A DNA stretch of 64,000 bases, taken from NCBI GenBank assembly GCA_965213545.1, contig CBDBZL010000002.1, positions 1,488,001 to 1,552,000 on the forward strand, in the 5' to 3' direction. Below, piece by piece: positions 24,829-34,485 of this stretch. The DNA is from CBDBZL01 sp965213545 (GTDB taxonomy: Bacteria > Pseudomonadota > Alphaproteobacteria > Sphingomonadales > Sphingomonadaceae). Position 1 is the stretch's first letter, and each line of letters starts with the position of its first letter. The position numbers were made by a program, and so were the translations under genes. A model generated the notes under the pieces. It had not been told where the DNA came from and searched no databases. It worked only from the letters and a program-made list of their open reading frames with translations.

Positions 24829-25667
24829 TGGAATTGGAGACGCTCAGCCAGGCGAAAAGTCACGGCGGCACGCAGGGCGTCTACCGGCATCGCTCGCGCG
24901 AGACGGGGACGCCAATGAACTTTGCGGTGTTCGTCCCGGACCGCCCGCCCGGCACCAAGCTGCCGGTGCTGACCTATCTCTCGGGGCTTACCTGCACGCA
25001 TGTCAATGTCATGGAGAAGGGCGAATATCGCGCGTCTTGCGCCGAGCACGGCGTCATCTTCGTGGCGCCAGATACGAGCCCGCGCGGCGAGGATGTGCCT
25101 GATGCCGACGGCTATGACTTCGGCCAGGGCGCGGGCTTCTATCTGGACGCGACCCAGGAGCCCTGGGCGAAGAACTTCCGCATGCGCTCCTATATCGAGC
25201 GCGAACTGCCGGAGCTGATCGAGGCGAAGTTCCCCGCCGATCCGGAGCGACAGGCGATTTCCGGCCACTCGATGGGCGGGCACGGCGCGCTCACCATCGG
25301 CTTGCGCGGGTCCGGCCGGTTCCGCTCGGTCAGCGCGTTCTCGCCCATCGTCAGCCCGCTCGCTTCGCCATGGGGCGAAAAGGCGCTGTCAGGCTATCTG
25401 GGCGACACCCGGGCGGACTGGCGGCAATATGACGCGGTGGCGCTGATCGAGGACGGCGCGCGTCTGTCCGACCTGCTGGTCGATCAGGGCACGGGCGACG
25501 AATATCTCGAAGGGCAACTCAAGACGCGGCTACTCGAACAAGCCTGCGCCAAGGCCGATATCCCGGCCACCATCCGGATGCAGGAGGGCTACGACCACTC
25601 CTACTTCTTCATCTCCACCTTCATGGCCGACCACGTCGCCTGGCATGCGGAGCGATTGAAGCGCTGA
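24828..25667 (+). CDS. fghA: S-formylglutathione hydrolase
   Basis: This 279-residue esterase hydrolyses S-formylglutathione to formate and glutathione. The nucleophile is in GHSMGGHGA, LSGLTCTHVNVMEK matches the family, and YDHSYFF carries the catalytic histidine. The ATG at 24828 overlaps the VOC stop (TGATG). Together with frmA it completes the glutathione route of formaldehyde oxidation. Confidence 0.93.
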   Translation: MELETLSQAKSHGGTQGVYRHRSRETGTPMNFAVFVPDRPPGTKLPVLTYLSGLTCTHVNVMEKGEYRASCAEHGVIFVAPDTSPRGEDVPDADGYDFGQGAGFYLDATQEPWAKNFRMRSYIERELPELIEAKFPADPERQAISGHSMGGHGALTIGLRGSGRFRSVSAFSPIVSPLASPWGEKALSGYLGDTRADWRQYDAVALIEDGARLSDLLVDQGTGDEYLEGQLKTRLLEQACAKADIPATIRMQEGYDHSYFFISTFMADHVAWHAERLKR

Positions 25668-26177
25668 TCGGAATGTCGGTGCGGCCCGATCCGCTTTCCG
25701 GAGGGGGCGGGCCCGGTCGCTGCCGCGTGGCAATCCGCCGATGGAACCCGGAGCATTTCGGCGTCGGCGGACCCCAGCGTTAGCGTAAGTGGAGGGGGTC
25801 GATCCCTGTAATCCCCGACGCCGACGGCTGCCGGTCGTGAACCGCGCGGTCGCCCGTGCGCGCGATCGCCACCCGGTTCCAAGCGGTCGGGCGACAGGCC
25901 GGGACATCGCGCCGGCAATGCGTGAAACGTGCTATCACCCGACGCCCGATTGCCGCCCGGCCCGGGAGGTCGGCGGACGGGCCGGGCGGGTCGCGCCAGA
26001 TCGATCGCGCGGGCGCGCTGGTCGGTCCGCCCGGTCGCTCGGCATGCGTCCACCTGGTCCGATATGAAGCCAGGCTCGGAAACGGGACGAAGCCGCAGCG
26101 CCCCCGCTCGGCCTAGAGCGGCTTGCTCTAAACCTGTCCCAAGTCCGGGGTGACGATCCATATTTCGCGCAAACCGC
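25668..26177. other. noncoding stretch of 510 bases after fghA
   Basis: I find no convincing gene here. A 9-base inverted repeat (CGGCGTCGG at 25759, CCGACGCCG at 25815) is present. A short hairpin (TAGAGC/GCTCTA, 26114-26130) is followed at 26139-26159 by a partial copy of the repeat described at 62235. Confidence 0.5.
26139..26159. repeat. partial copy of a dispersed inverted repeat
   Basis: AAGTCCGGGGTGACGATCC is shared with the element at 62235-62314. Only one arm is present here, so it is probably a degenerate remnant. Confidence 0.55.
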
Positions 26178-26510
26178 CTAGCGCCGCTCGCGCTCGAAAG
26201 GGACCGTGGGAAGCAGGCTTGCGATCTCCTGGCGCAATTCGGCCTCCCGGCGGCAGGCGCGGTCCGAGCCTTCGCTGCATTGCTCCTGCGCGCGCAACCG
26301 GTCGCGCTCGAGCCGACCGATATGTTCCTCACGCCGGCGGATCTCGCGGCCGCGCTTCTCGTCCGCTTCGGACTGGCTGGTGGTGACAAGGTCGACCGCC
26401 TTGCCCGCCGCGCGCACCGGCGCGGTAACGACGTCGAAGGCGGTCCTGGCGAGACACCCGGTCAGCGCCAGGGCAAGAAACGGGAGAAGAACGATCGCAA
26501 GCCGGGGCAA
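26178..26510 (-). CDS. small lipoprotein
   Basis: The 110-residue protein starts with a lipoprotein signal peptide (RLAIVLLPFLALALTGC, lipobox LTGC), so the mature protein would begin at cysteine about residue 19. The rest is rich in charged residues with a coiled-coil-like helix (REEHIGRLERDRLRAQE). No known family is recognised. It is transcribed on the minus strand, 287 bases after the carD stop. Confidence 0.75.
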   Translation of the reverse strand: MPRLAIVLLPFLALALTGCLARTAFDVVTAPVRAAGKAVDLVTTSQSEADEKRGREIRRREEHIGRLERDRLRAQEQCSEGSDRACRREAELRQEIASLLPTVPFERERR

Positions 26511-26797
26511 GAGGGTCCGCCTCCTTCGACCACGCGATTATGCCTGGCGCCGGTTAATGCCAGGTTAGCGCGCAGGCGCAATACCGCCCCATCCGCGCCG
26601 CGCCCCGGGCTGGCGCTCTCGCGAGCCGATTGAGGCGCGGGTTGGCCGCCGGACTGGCCGGCGCGAAGAAGTCATACCGAAGGGCGCCGCCCCCTGGCGC
26701 CCAGCAGCAGCAGCAGGGCAGCGGAGCGCATCTGCCGCGCCTCAATCCGTTGCCGGCCCCCGCCCAGGCGGCGCCGACCAGGGCGCCTTCCGAAAGG

Positions 26798-27343
26798 CTA
26801 GGCCGCGTCCTCCGCATTGTCGTAATATTGCGGCGCGTGTTCCTTCAGCACATCGAGGATCTTGCCCAGCGCGGCCTTCTCGTCGGTCTTTTCCATCGCC
26901 GCGAGCTCGCGCGCCAGCCGGCTGGAGGCGGCCTCGAAGATCTGGCGTTCGGAATAGGACTGCTCGGGCTGATCCTCGGGACGGAACAGGTCGCGCGTCA
27001 CCTCGGCGATCGACACCAGGTCGCCCGAATTGATCTTGGCCTCGTATTCCTGCGCCCGGCGCGACCACATGGTGCGCTTGACCCGGGGTTTGCCCTTCAG
27101 CGTCTCCATCGCCTCCTTCAAGGTCTTGTCGGAGGACAGCTTGCGCATCCCGATCGCTTCCACCTTGTTGACCGGCACGCGCAGCGTCATCTTCTCCTTC
27201 TCGAAGCGCAGGACGTAGAGCTCCAGCTTCATTCCGGCGATTTCCTCGCTCTGCAGCTCGACCACCCGGCCCACCCCGTGCTTGGGATAGACAACATAGT
27301 CTCCGACATCGAATGCGTGGAATGCTTGCGCATTGGCAGCCAT
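26798..27343 (-). CDS. carD: CarD family transcriptional regulator
   Basis: This 181-residue protein has the CarD N-terminal RNA-polymerase-interaction domain (FDVGDYVVYPKHGVGRVVEL) and a helical C-terminal DNA-contacting domain (SGDLVSIAEVTRDLF, LARELAAMEK). CarD stabilises open promoter complexes, including at rRNA promoters. The start at 27343 was chosen because AAAGGA lies just upstream and homology begins there. A TATACT-like box lies about 170 bases upstream (27511-27516). The C-terminal region is the variable part of the family. Confidence 0.9.
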   Translation of the reverse strand: MAANAQAFHAFDVGDYVVYPKHGVGRVVELQSEEIAGMKLELYVLRFEKEKMTLRVPVNKVEAIGMRKLSSDKTLKEAMETLKGKPRVKRTMWSRRAQEYEAKINSGDLVSIAEVTRDLFRPEDQPEQSYSERQIFEAASSRLARELAAMEKTDEKAALGKILDVLKEHAPQYYDNAEDAA

Positions 27344-27629
27344 TTGCGATCCTTTTCTGTGGCGCTCCCCTAATCTTGCAACACGCGAGCAAAAGCCCCG
27401 CACCATCGGCGGCGCCCTGGTCTGGTTCAATGTCGCTGGTGGGGAGTTCCTGCCTTCCTATCCCGGCCGCGCATACGCTCACGCGTCAAACGACACGGGG
27501 TCCAGATCGCAGTATATAACAGCTTTGCGACACATTTTAAACCCCCGTGCGTCCGCCGGGTCCGAGTGATGGGCCCTGATGATAAGGTGTGCGCAGGTCC
27601 GGCATGGACGGGACGCGGCGCGTAAAGGT

Positions 27630-28577
27630 TCAGTCGTGTTCGTCGCCGGGCAATGTGTCGGCCGCATTGGCATCGCGCTGACCCATCGGCTGCTCCTCGC
27701 CCACGGTGGTATCGGCCCGGGTCTGGCGTTCGAGTTCGGCATTGATCTCGGCCCCCAGCAGCAGGACATAGGCCGACAGGTAAAGCCAGGTCAGCAGCAC
27801 CACCACCGCGCCAAGCGAGCCGTAGGTGGCATTGTAGCTGCCGAAATTGGAGACGTAGAAGCCGAACGCCGCGGTCAGTAGCATCCAGCCCAGCGCGGCA
27901 AAGGCCGAGCCTGCCGAAATCCACTCCCAACGGGCTGCATCCCGGTCGGGGCCGAAGCGGTAGAACGCCGCCGCCGCTGCCGTGGCGATCGCCAGGAACA
28001 GCGCATAGGAGGCGATCTTGCCGGCCAGCACGGTCAGCCCGGAGGCGGCGGGGAGCAGATCGCCCAGCGCCGCCAGCACGGTCATCGCGCCCACCACCAG
28101 CGGCACCGCCACCACCGCGCCCACGGTTATCGCCAGCGCCACCAGGTTGAGCTTGACGAAGCCGCGCGTCTCCTCCTCGTCATAGGCGATGTTCATCGCG
28201 GTGATCGCCGAGCCCGCGCCGTTGCGCGCACCGAACAATGCGATCCCCAGCGCCAGCAGCAGCCCCAGCCCCTTCTTGCCGCCCGAATCCTCGACCACAT
28301 TGCGCAGCTGGTCGCCGATCAGTTCGGCGGCCGACGAGGGCAGCGTCTGCGCCAGCGAGAGGATGTGGCCCTGGATATCGGCAGGATCGGCGACCAAGCC
28401 GTAGGTCAGCACCAGCGCGCCCAGAAGCGGCACCATGGCCAGGAAGGCGTAGAAGGCCACTCCCGCCGCCACGATGCCGATATTGTCCTGGCCGCCCTCT
28501 TCCCAGGCCCGCAGCAGCGCCTGCTTCCAGTCGGCGAAAGACATCTGCCACGGCTTGTCCGCGCTCGAGACGCTCAT
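27630..28577 (-). CDS. YihY/virulence factor BrkB family membrane protein
   Basis: This 315-residue protein has six predicted membrane segments, including NIGIVAAGVAFYAFLAMVPLL, LGLLLALGIALFGARNG and LGAVVVLLTWLYLSAYVLLL, with the conserved GAEINAELERQ near the end. The YihY family is of poorly defined function; older RNase BN assignments were incorrect. The C-terminal 28 residues are polar. Confidence 0.9.
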   Translation of the reverse strand: MSVSSADKPWQMSFADWKQALLRAWEEGGQDNIGIVAAGVAFYAFLAMVPLLGALVLTYGLVADPADIQGHILSLAQTLPSSAAELIGDQLRNVVEDSGGKKGLGLLLALGIALFGARNGAGSAITAMNIAYDEEETRGFVKLNLVALAITVGAVVAVPLVVGAMTVLAALGDLLPAASGLTVLAGKIASYALFLAIATAAAAAFYRFGPDRDAARWEWISAGSAFAALGWMLLTAAFGFYVSNFGSYNATYGSLGAVVVLLTWLYLSAYVLLLGAEINAELERQTRADTTVGEEQPMGQRDANAADTLPGDEHD

Positions 28578-28740
28578 GCCTCGGCGCCTGCCAGGGCCGA
28601 GCGCCGATCCTGCGGATCGCCCGAGTACGCGAGCAGGTTACGGACGACGGGAGAGACACCGGCGCCAGCGCCGATGCAAGGCCGCGCGGTCACCTGTCGG
28701 AATGCCCCGCGTGCGCGCATCGCCGGCGCATTGCGGCGGC

Positions 28741-29079
28741 TCAGTCGCCTTCGCCCGGATCGGGCGAGAAGTGCTGGTCGAACTTGCCGTCCTTGCCCTT
28801 GTAGTCGTCGGCGTCCTCGGGCGGCTCCTTCTTCTCGGTGATATTGGGCCACTCGGCAGAGAACTTGGTGTTCAGTTCGAGCCAGCGCTCGGTCCCCTCC
28901 TCGGTATCGGGCAAAATCGCCTCGGCCGGACATTCGGGCTCGCACACGCCGCAGTCGATGCATTCGGACGGGTTGATCACCAGCATGGTCTCGCCCTCGT
29001 AGAAGCAGTCGACCGGACAAACCTCGACGCAATCGGTGTATTTGCACTTGATGCAGGCGTCGGTGACGACATAGGTCAT
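28741..29079 (-). CDS. fdxA: 7Fe ferredoxin (FdxA type)
   Basis: This 112-residue soluble ferredoxin has CIKCKYTDCVEVCPVDCF and CIDCGVCEPECP, the cysteine patterns of [3Fe-4S][4Fe-4S] ferredoxins. The C-terminal half, with KKEPPEDADDYKGKD, matches the alphaproteobacterial FdxA form. The ATG at 29079 was chosen as the family start (MTYVVTDACIKC). It follows the S4 protein on the minus strand by eight bases. Confidence 0.92.
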   Translation of the reverse strand: MTYVVTDACIKCKYTDCVEVCPVDCFYEGETMLVINPSECIDCGVCEPECPAEAILPDTEEGTERWLELNTKFSAEWPNITEKKEPPEDADDYKGKDGKFDQHFSPDPGEGD

Positions 29080-29087
29080 TGGCGGAG

Positions 29088-29501
29088 TTACTCCCTGGTC
29101 GCGCGCGTCCCCGCAGGTGGCGGGGCATGACGCGACACTTGGCTGGCTGGCGGCGCGCACGCTAAGGTGGACGACCCGCGCACGTCAAGCGCACGATAAT
29201 GGCTGCGTGCCTCATCGGCCGGCCCGCGGCGGGCGGGCAGCGCGCCGATCTCGATCACCAGCACGCTGGGCCCGGGCGGCCCGGCCATGGGCAGGGTGAC
29301 GATATCGCCTGTCGCGATACGCCGGTCGTTGGCCGAGACCCGCTCGCCGTTCACCCTTATATGGCCCTTGCCGATCCAGGCCTGCGCGCGCGCCCGGCTG
29401 CGCGCCAGGCGCAGGCGGTGAAGCAGCACGTCGATCCGCATCGCGGGTGGTCCTGGCAGCGGTTTTGGCGGGGGCGGCGAGGCGGGCGGGGCTGGCTCCA
29501 T
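29088..29501 (-). CDS. S4 RNA-binding domain protein
   Basis: The 137-residue protein has an S4 domain in MRIDVLLHRLRLARSRARAQ and GHIRVNGERVSANDRRIATGD, the motif used by HSP15-like and pseudouridine-synthase-linked proteins to bind structured RNA. The first 20 residues are proline-rich, and the ATG at 29441 is an alternative start at the domain itself. It begins two bases after the helicase stop, so the two are probably co-translated. The usual role is rescue or rRNA binding; the partner is inferred from the neighbouring helicase. Confidence 0.85.
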   Translation of the reverse strand: MEPAPPASPPPPKPLPGPPAMRIDVLLHRLRLARSRARAQAWIGKGHIRVNGERVSANDRRIATGDIVTLPMAGPPGPSVLVIEIGALPARRGPADEARSHYRALDVRGSSTLACAPPASQVSRHAPPPAGTRATRE

Positions 29502-29503
29502 GC

Positions 29504-32158
29504 TCAACGCAGCAGGTCAGCCAGCCCGGCGAAGGCAGAGCCCGGTCGCGGCGATTGGCGCACGCTGTTCGCCTCGCGGCCGGGTTTGCGCCGCTTACCC
29601 GTAGCGGATGGCGCATCCGATCCGCGCCGCGCGCCCTTGGGCGGTTGCCAGCGCCACGGGCGCGGCGGTGGCGGGCCGAACATGCCCGGGGCCAGCTCGG
29701 CCACGGGATTGGGGTGAAACCCCGCATCGCCGAGCAACCGCGCGAAATTTTCGCCCGTCAGGCCCATCGAAGTGGCCAGCGCCGGGTCGAGAGGAAATCC
29801 ACGTCCGGGCGTCCTGACGCGGCGCTCATGCGCGGCCCGAAGCAGCTTTTCGGCCATGTCGACGCGGATCGCCTGGCCTCCGGCGCGGCGATAGCCCGCG
29901 GGCAGCGCGTCGGTCCCCGAGACCACCGCCGCCATCGCCGGCTCTAGCGGACGCGGATCGATCTGCAGCTCGTGCAGCAGCCGCCGCGCCGCGGGCTTGA
30001 GCAGCACCGGAACGAAGACATCGAGCGCGCCGATGCTTATTCCCAGCCGCCGCAGCACCGGCCGCCGTTCCTTGCCGATCGCCTCGAGCCCCGCGGCGCC
30101 GCGCGCCACCACGCCGCCGCCCTCGATCAGCGCCACCAGCAGCGCGCGCACTTCGCTCCCCGCCGCCTGGTCCGCGCTCGCTTCCTCCAGCGCGCGCAGC
30201 GGGGCCAGGGGTGTGAGCTGCGCCTCGAGCCACGTCTCGAGCGCCTGCGTCACCCGGGCGCGCTGTGCCGGCTCGAGCATGGTCACCTCGCGCGCCAGCA
30301 CGATCCGCGGGCGTGAGGGCGTGCGCCCCTGCTCCAGGCTGGCGATCGCCCGCGTGCCTTGGATGATCGCGCCGCCCGCCAGCGCCAGTTCGCTAAGGCC
30401 GTCCGTCAGCAGCGCCTCGGCCTGGCGGGCGAGCAGTTGCGGCAGATGCTTTTCCGCCGCCGCCAGCATCAACCGCCGTTCCTCGCCATCGGCGCTGTGG
30501 TCGAGCACGAAGGCAAAGCCCTCCAGCCGGCCGATCGGCTGGCCTTCCACCAGCACCTCGCCATCCTCGCCCAGTTCCACCGCCAGCAGCCTGGCGTCGC
30601 GCCCCATCGCCCTAAGCAGGACCGCGGTGCGCCGGTTGACGAACCGTTCGGTCAGCCGTGCATGGAGCGCATCGGACAGCCGCGCCTCGGCCGCCCGGGC
30701 CCGCGCGGCCATCTCGTCGCGCGCCAGCACCCAGTCGGGCCGCTGGCAGATATAGGCCCACGAGCGCACCGCGGCGAGGCGCCCTTGCAAGGTGTCGATA
30801 TCCCCCGCCGGCCGGTCCAGTTCGGCGATCCGCGCGGCAACGAAATCCGCACCGATATGGCCATGCGCAAGGTCGCGCCACAGCCGGGCGCAGAAGCGGG
30901 CATGCATGTCGGTCCCCTGCTGGCGAAAGTCGGGAAGCTGGCACACCTCCCACAGCCGCCGCACCAGGCCCCGCGTGGTGGCGGCGTCGGTGATATCTCC
31001 ATCCGCCGCCAGCCGCTTGAGCACCGCCAGATCGATCGCCTCGGGCGCGGCGGCCAGGCGCGGCTCATGGGGCGGTGCCTCCAGGTCGGCGATCAGCGTG
31101 GCCACGCTGTCGAACGAGGGCTGGGCCTCGCGCCAATAGAGATGGGTCAGCGGCGCGAACAGGTGGTTCTCGATCGCGTGCACCTCCTCGTCGGTGAAGG
31201 CATTGGCCTCGCCGCGTCCGCCGCCCGCCATCGTCCCGAAGCTGCCATCCTGGTGATGACGCCCCGCGCGCCCGGCAATCTGGGCCATCTCGGCGGGTGT
31301 CAGGCGGCGGCGGCGCACCCCGTCGAACTTGGCGAGACCGGCGAAGGCGACATGGCGGACATCCAGATTGAGGCCCATGCCGATCGCGTCGGTGGCGACG
31401 ATGTAATCCACCTCGCCGCTCTGGAACAGCGCGACCTGCCGGTTCCTGGTCTGCGGGCTGAGCGCCCCCATCACCACCGCCGCGCCGCCTCGGAACCGGC
31501 GCAACAGCTCGGCGGTGCGATAGACCTCCTCGGCCGAGAAGGCGACGATGGCCGAGCGCGGCGGCAGGCGCGAGAGCTTGGCGCCGCCGGCATGGGTAAG
31601 CGTGGAAAAGCGCGGCCGGGTCTCCAGCTCGATCCCGGGAAGCAAGGCGCGCACCAGCGGCTCGAGCGTGGCCGCGCCCAGCAGCATCGTCTCCTCGCGC
31701 CCGCGCGCATGCAGCAGTCGATCGGTGAAGATGTGGCCGCGCTCCTCGCTCGCCGAAAGCTGTGCCTCGTCGAGCGCGACGAAGGCGGGCGGCCCTTCCA
31801 GACCGCCGCCGCCACGCCGGTCGAAGGAGGCGGGCATGGCCTCGGCGGTGCACAGGAAGTAGCGCGCGTGCGGCGGTTCGATCCGCTCCTCGCCGGTGAT
31901 CAGCGCCACCGCGCCCTCGCCCTTGATCGCACACACCCGGTCATAGACCTCGCGCGCCAGCAGACGCAGCGGGAAGCCCATCGCGCCGCTTGAGTGGCCG
32001 CACATGCGCTCGATGGCGAGATGCGTCTTGCCGGTATTGGTTGGACCCAGAATGGCGAGCAGACGCCCCTCTCCGGTGCCGCCATGGCGCGCGCTCATGC
32101 CGGGCGCGCGGGCGGCAGGGGCTCGGGATACGCGGGGGGCGGGGGAGCTGGAGTCCAC
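29504..32158 (-). CDS. SUV3-like ATP-dependent RNA helicase
   Basis: This 884-residue superfamily 2 helicase has Walker A in LGPTNTGKTH (about 38-46), a DEAQ-type box (ALDEAQLS), VATDAIGMGLNLDV and QIAGRAGR (motif VI). The order and the NTGKTH loop match the SUV3 helicases that act with exoribonucleases. The C-terminal extension with FPLDPALATSMGL and KRRKPGREA is basic. ATGs at 32158 and 32098 are both possible; the residues before MSARHGG are low complexity. It is followed at once by the S4 gene. Confidence 0.9.
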   Translation of the reverse strand: MDSSSPAPRVSRAPAARAPGMSARHGGTGEGRLLAILGPTNTGKTHLAIERMCGHSSGAMGFPLRLLAREVYDRVCAIKGEGAVALITGEERIEPPHARYFLCTAEAMPASFDRRGGGGLEGPPAFVALDEAQLSASEERGHIFTDRLLHARGREETMLLGAATLEPLVRALLPGIELETRPRFSTLTHAGGAKLSRLPPRSAIVAFSAEEVYRTAELLRRFRGGAAVVMGALSPQTRNRQVALFQSGEVDYIVATDAIGMGLNLDVRHVAFAGLAKFDGVRRRRLTPAEMAQIAGRAGRHHQDGSFGTMAGGGRGEANAFTDEEVHAIENHLFAPLTHLYWREAQPSFDSVATLIADLEAPPHEPRLAAAPEAIDLAVLKRLAADGDITDAATTRGLVRRLWEVCQLPDFRQQGTDMHARFCARLWRDLAHGHIGADFVAARIAELDRPAGDIDTLQGRLAAVRSWAYICQRPDWVLARDEMAARARAAEARLSDALHARLTERFVNRRTAVLLRAMGRDARLLAVELGEDGEVLVEGQPIGRLEGFAFVLDHSADGEERRLMLAAAEKHLPQLLARQAEALLTDGLSELALAGGAIIQGTRAIASLEQGRTPSRPRIVLAREVTMLEPAQRARVTQALETWLEAQLTPLAPLRALEEASADQAAGSEVRALLVALIEGGGVVARGAAGLEAIGKERRPVLRRLGISIGALDVFVPVLLKPAARRLLHELQIDPRPLEPAMAAVVSGTDALPAGYRRAGGQAIRVDMAEKLLRAAHERRVRTPGRGFPLDPALATSMGLTGENFARLLGDAGFHPNPVAELAPGMFGPPPPRPWRWQPPKGARRGSDAPSATGKRRKPGREANSVRQSPRPGSAFAGLADLLR

Positions 32159-32649
32159 GACGCGGGCCTATGTGGCTTGCCGCCGCGCATGGTGCAAGCC
32201 GGGACGAGGGCGCGAGTCTGCGCGGCAGCTTTGCGTGGAGGCGCATGCGCCTGGTCAGCCTGTCGCAGGATCGACGCGTTTCACCTTTGTTACCCATGTC
32301 TTCACTTTGCTGGGGCAGGACGGCATGGCTAGAACAAACGAGCGGTGGCGGGTTCGCGATCTGTTGGTGGGGTCGTGTTCGCAGTTCGTCACGCGTGCAG
32401 GGCAAAGGCATCTTCGGCGGGTTTGAAGGAGGACAGGTTGGAGGATCGGTCAGGTCGGGCGGGGGCGGGGTTGGACCTGGTTGTGTGCGGGTCTGAGCGC
32501 GTCGCGCGTTCGGCCAACCGGTTCGCGGCTGCCTGGCGTTGGGCGATCGGTCGGGGCGGCGGACTGGCCAGCATCGGCAGATCATCGGGCGGCGCTTTCC
32601 GGCCATCCGTTCATCGTTCGCCCGAACTGGCCGGGACAAGGTGGATGGC
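32159..32649. other. noncoding stretch of 491 bases between divergent helicase and peptidase genes
   Basis: The region between the helicase start and the M23 gene holds no convincing gene. It must contain promoters for the two diverging transcription units, but I see no clear -10/-35 pair. Confidence 0.45.
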
Positions 32650-34485
32650 ATGGGCGGTGCGCAGCGCGTGAGCAAGGCCTTGGTCAACGCCCGCAATACA
32701 AACGCGACGCCCGGGGCGCGCGAAGGTTTTGCGGCGCACGGGGATGGGCAGTCATCGCCGGACAGCACCGTGCGGCCGCCCTCCGACAAGCTTTCCGGCG
32801 ATGTCGCCAGCCTGCATTCGCGAGCGGGCGAACGGCTCTTGTTGCGCGCACAAGGGTCTCTCGAACAGGGGTCGCACGCGCAGGCCGACACGGGCGAGAC
32901 GTCCGGCATACCGCGATCCGATTCCGCGCACCCTTCGCGCCCCGGTCGTCCCGCTCCCAGCACCCGCGCACGCACCGATTCCATCGCCAGCCTGCGCGAA
33001 AAGGCCGGTACCGGCAGCGCCTCACGCACTGCCGAGCGTTCGCGCCCCGCCCGCGCGCGCGGTTTCGTCCTTGCGCCCGACCTCGCGCGCCAGATCGGGT
33101 CGCGGCGCTGGTTGCGCGGCGCGGCAACGCTGATCGGCCTGATCGCGCTGGCGATCGCGCTGCTGCCCGGCTTCGGCCCGGTGGAAGCGGCGCCCCAGGT
33201 CGTCCTCAGCCCGAGCGAACGCGACGAATATCGCAGCCTGGCCATCGCCCCGCTGGCGCTGGGTGCCGATAGCGGCCGACGGATGGGGCCGACGCGCGCA
33301 GTCACCCCGCTGGCCCGCGCCCCGGAACGCCCGCGGCTCGATCTGGTGGCAACGCTGGCCACCGGCGACGGGTTTGCCGCCATGCTGCGGCGCGCGGGCG
33401 TCAGCACAACCGAGGCGCGGACGGTGACTCAGATGATCGGCAGCGCCACGCCGCTCGCCGGCCTCGCGCCCGGAACCAAGGTCGACCTGACGCTGGGTCG
33501 CCGTCCGGGGCCGGGCGCACCCCGGCCGCTCGAGGGCCTGGCCTTTCGGGCGCGGTTCGACCTGGCGCTGGCGGTGGAGCGGCGCGGCGGCGCTCTGGTG
33601 CTTGCCCCGCAGCCGATCCGGGTCGATGCCACCCCGCTGCGCATCCGCGGCACGGTGGGCGAGGGTCTCTATCGCTCGGCCCGCGCGGCGGGAGCACCGG
33701 CCAGCGCGGTGCAGCAATATCTGCGCACCATCGCCGCCGATCTGGACGCGATCGGCGCCGGCGACGAGTTCGATCTGGTGATCGAATATCGCCGCGCCGC
33801 AACCGGCGAGGCCGAAGCGGGCCAGCTGCTTTACGCCGGCATCCTGCGCGGCGGAAAGCCGCAACGCCAGATGCTGCGCTGGGGTAGCGAGGGCCGGTTC
33901 TACGATGCAGCGGGCGTTGGCGAGCTGCGCGAGGGGCTGATCGCGCCGGTGTCGGGCTCAATCTCGTCGCGCTACGGCATGCGCCGCCACCCCATTTTAG
34001 GGATTATGCGGATGCATTCGGGCGTGGACTTCCGCGCCGCGCCCGGCTCGCCGATCTACGCGGTGACGGACGGCCAGGTCGAGTTCGCCGGACGCAACGG
34101 CGGCTACGGCAATTTCGTGCGTCTGGTTCATGCTGGCGGGCTGAGCACCGGCTATGCGCATATGAGCCGGATCGCGGTCAGGCCGGGTGAACGCGTGGCG
34201 CGCGGCCAGGTGATCGGCTATGTCGGCTCGACCGGGCTCTCCACCGGCGCGCATCTGCATTACGAGATGTATCGCGGCGGTCGCAAGATCGATCCCGGCT
34301 CGGTCACCTATGTCACCCGCGCGCAGCTGTCGGGCCGCGGGCTCGCCGCGTTCCGTGCCAGGCTTGCCGCGCTCATGGCGGTGACGCCGGGCGCCGCGCT
34401 CGAACCGCTCGCGCTCGAGCTCCCGGCCCGTGATGAACCCGAGCGCGAGATCGATCGCGTCGAGGCGCGCCGCCAGGAGCGTTGA
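32650..34485 (+). CDS. M23 family metallopeptidase with one N-terminal membrane segment
   Basis: This 611-residue protein has a long polar N-terminus, a membrane segment near residues 157-177 (TLIGLIALAIALL), and a C-terminal LytM-like domain. The zinc site is visible in MHSGVDFR and GAHLHYEMY (the second near residue 535). It probably trims peptidoglycan cross-links or activates amidases at division. The ATG at 32650 was chosen because AGGTGGA lies upstream; an in-frame ATG exists at 32539. Confidence 0.88.
   Translation: MGGAQRVSKALVNARNTNATPGAREGFAAHGDGQSSPDSTVRPPSDKLSGDVASLHSRAGERLLLRAQGSLEQGSHAQADTGETSGIPRSDSAHPSRPGRPAPSTRARTDSIASLREKAGTGSASRTAERSRPARARGFVLAPDLARQIGSRRWLRGAATLIGLIALAIALLPGFGPVEAAPQVVLSPSERDEYRSLAIAPLALGADSGRRMGPTRAVTPLARAPERPRLDLVATLATGDGFAAMLRRAGVSTTEARTVTQMIGSATPLAGLAPGTKVDLTLGRRPGPGAPRPLEGLAFRARFDLALAVERRGGALVLAPQPIRVDATPLRIRGTVGEGLYRSARAAGAPASAVQQYLRTIAADLDAIGAGDEFDLVIEYRRAATGEAEAGQLLYAGILRGGKPQRQMLRWGSEGRFYDAAGVGELREGLIAPVSGSISSRYGMRRHPILGIMRMHSGVDFRAAPGSPIYAVTDGQVEFAGRNGGYGNFVRLVHAGGLSTGYAHMSRIAVRPGERVARGQVIGYVGSTGLSTGAHLHYEMYRGGRKIDPGSVTYVTRAQLSGRGLAAFRARLAALMAVTPGAALEPLALELPARDEPEREIDRVEARRQER

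Noticed and set aside
27511..27516. TATACT-like -10 box for carD on the minus strand.
   Set aside because: No -35 element at proper spacing could be seen, so it is not listed as a promoter.
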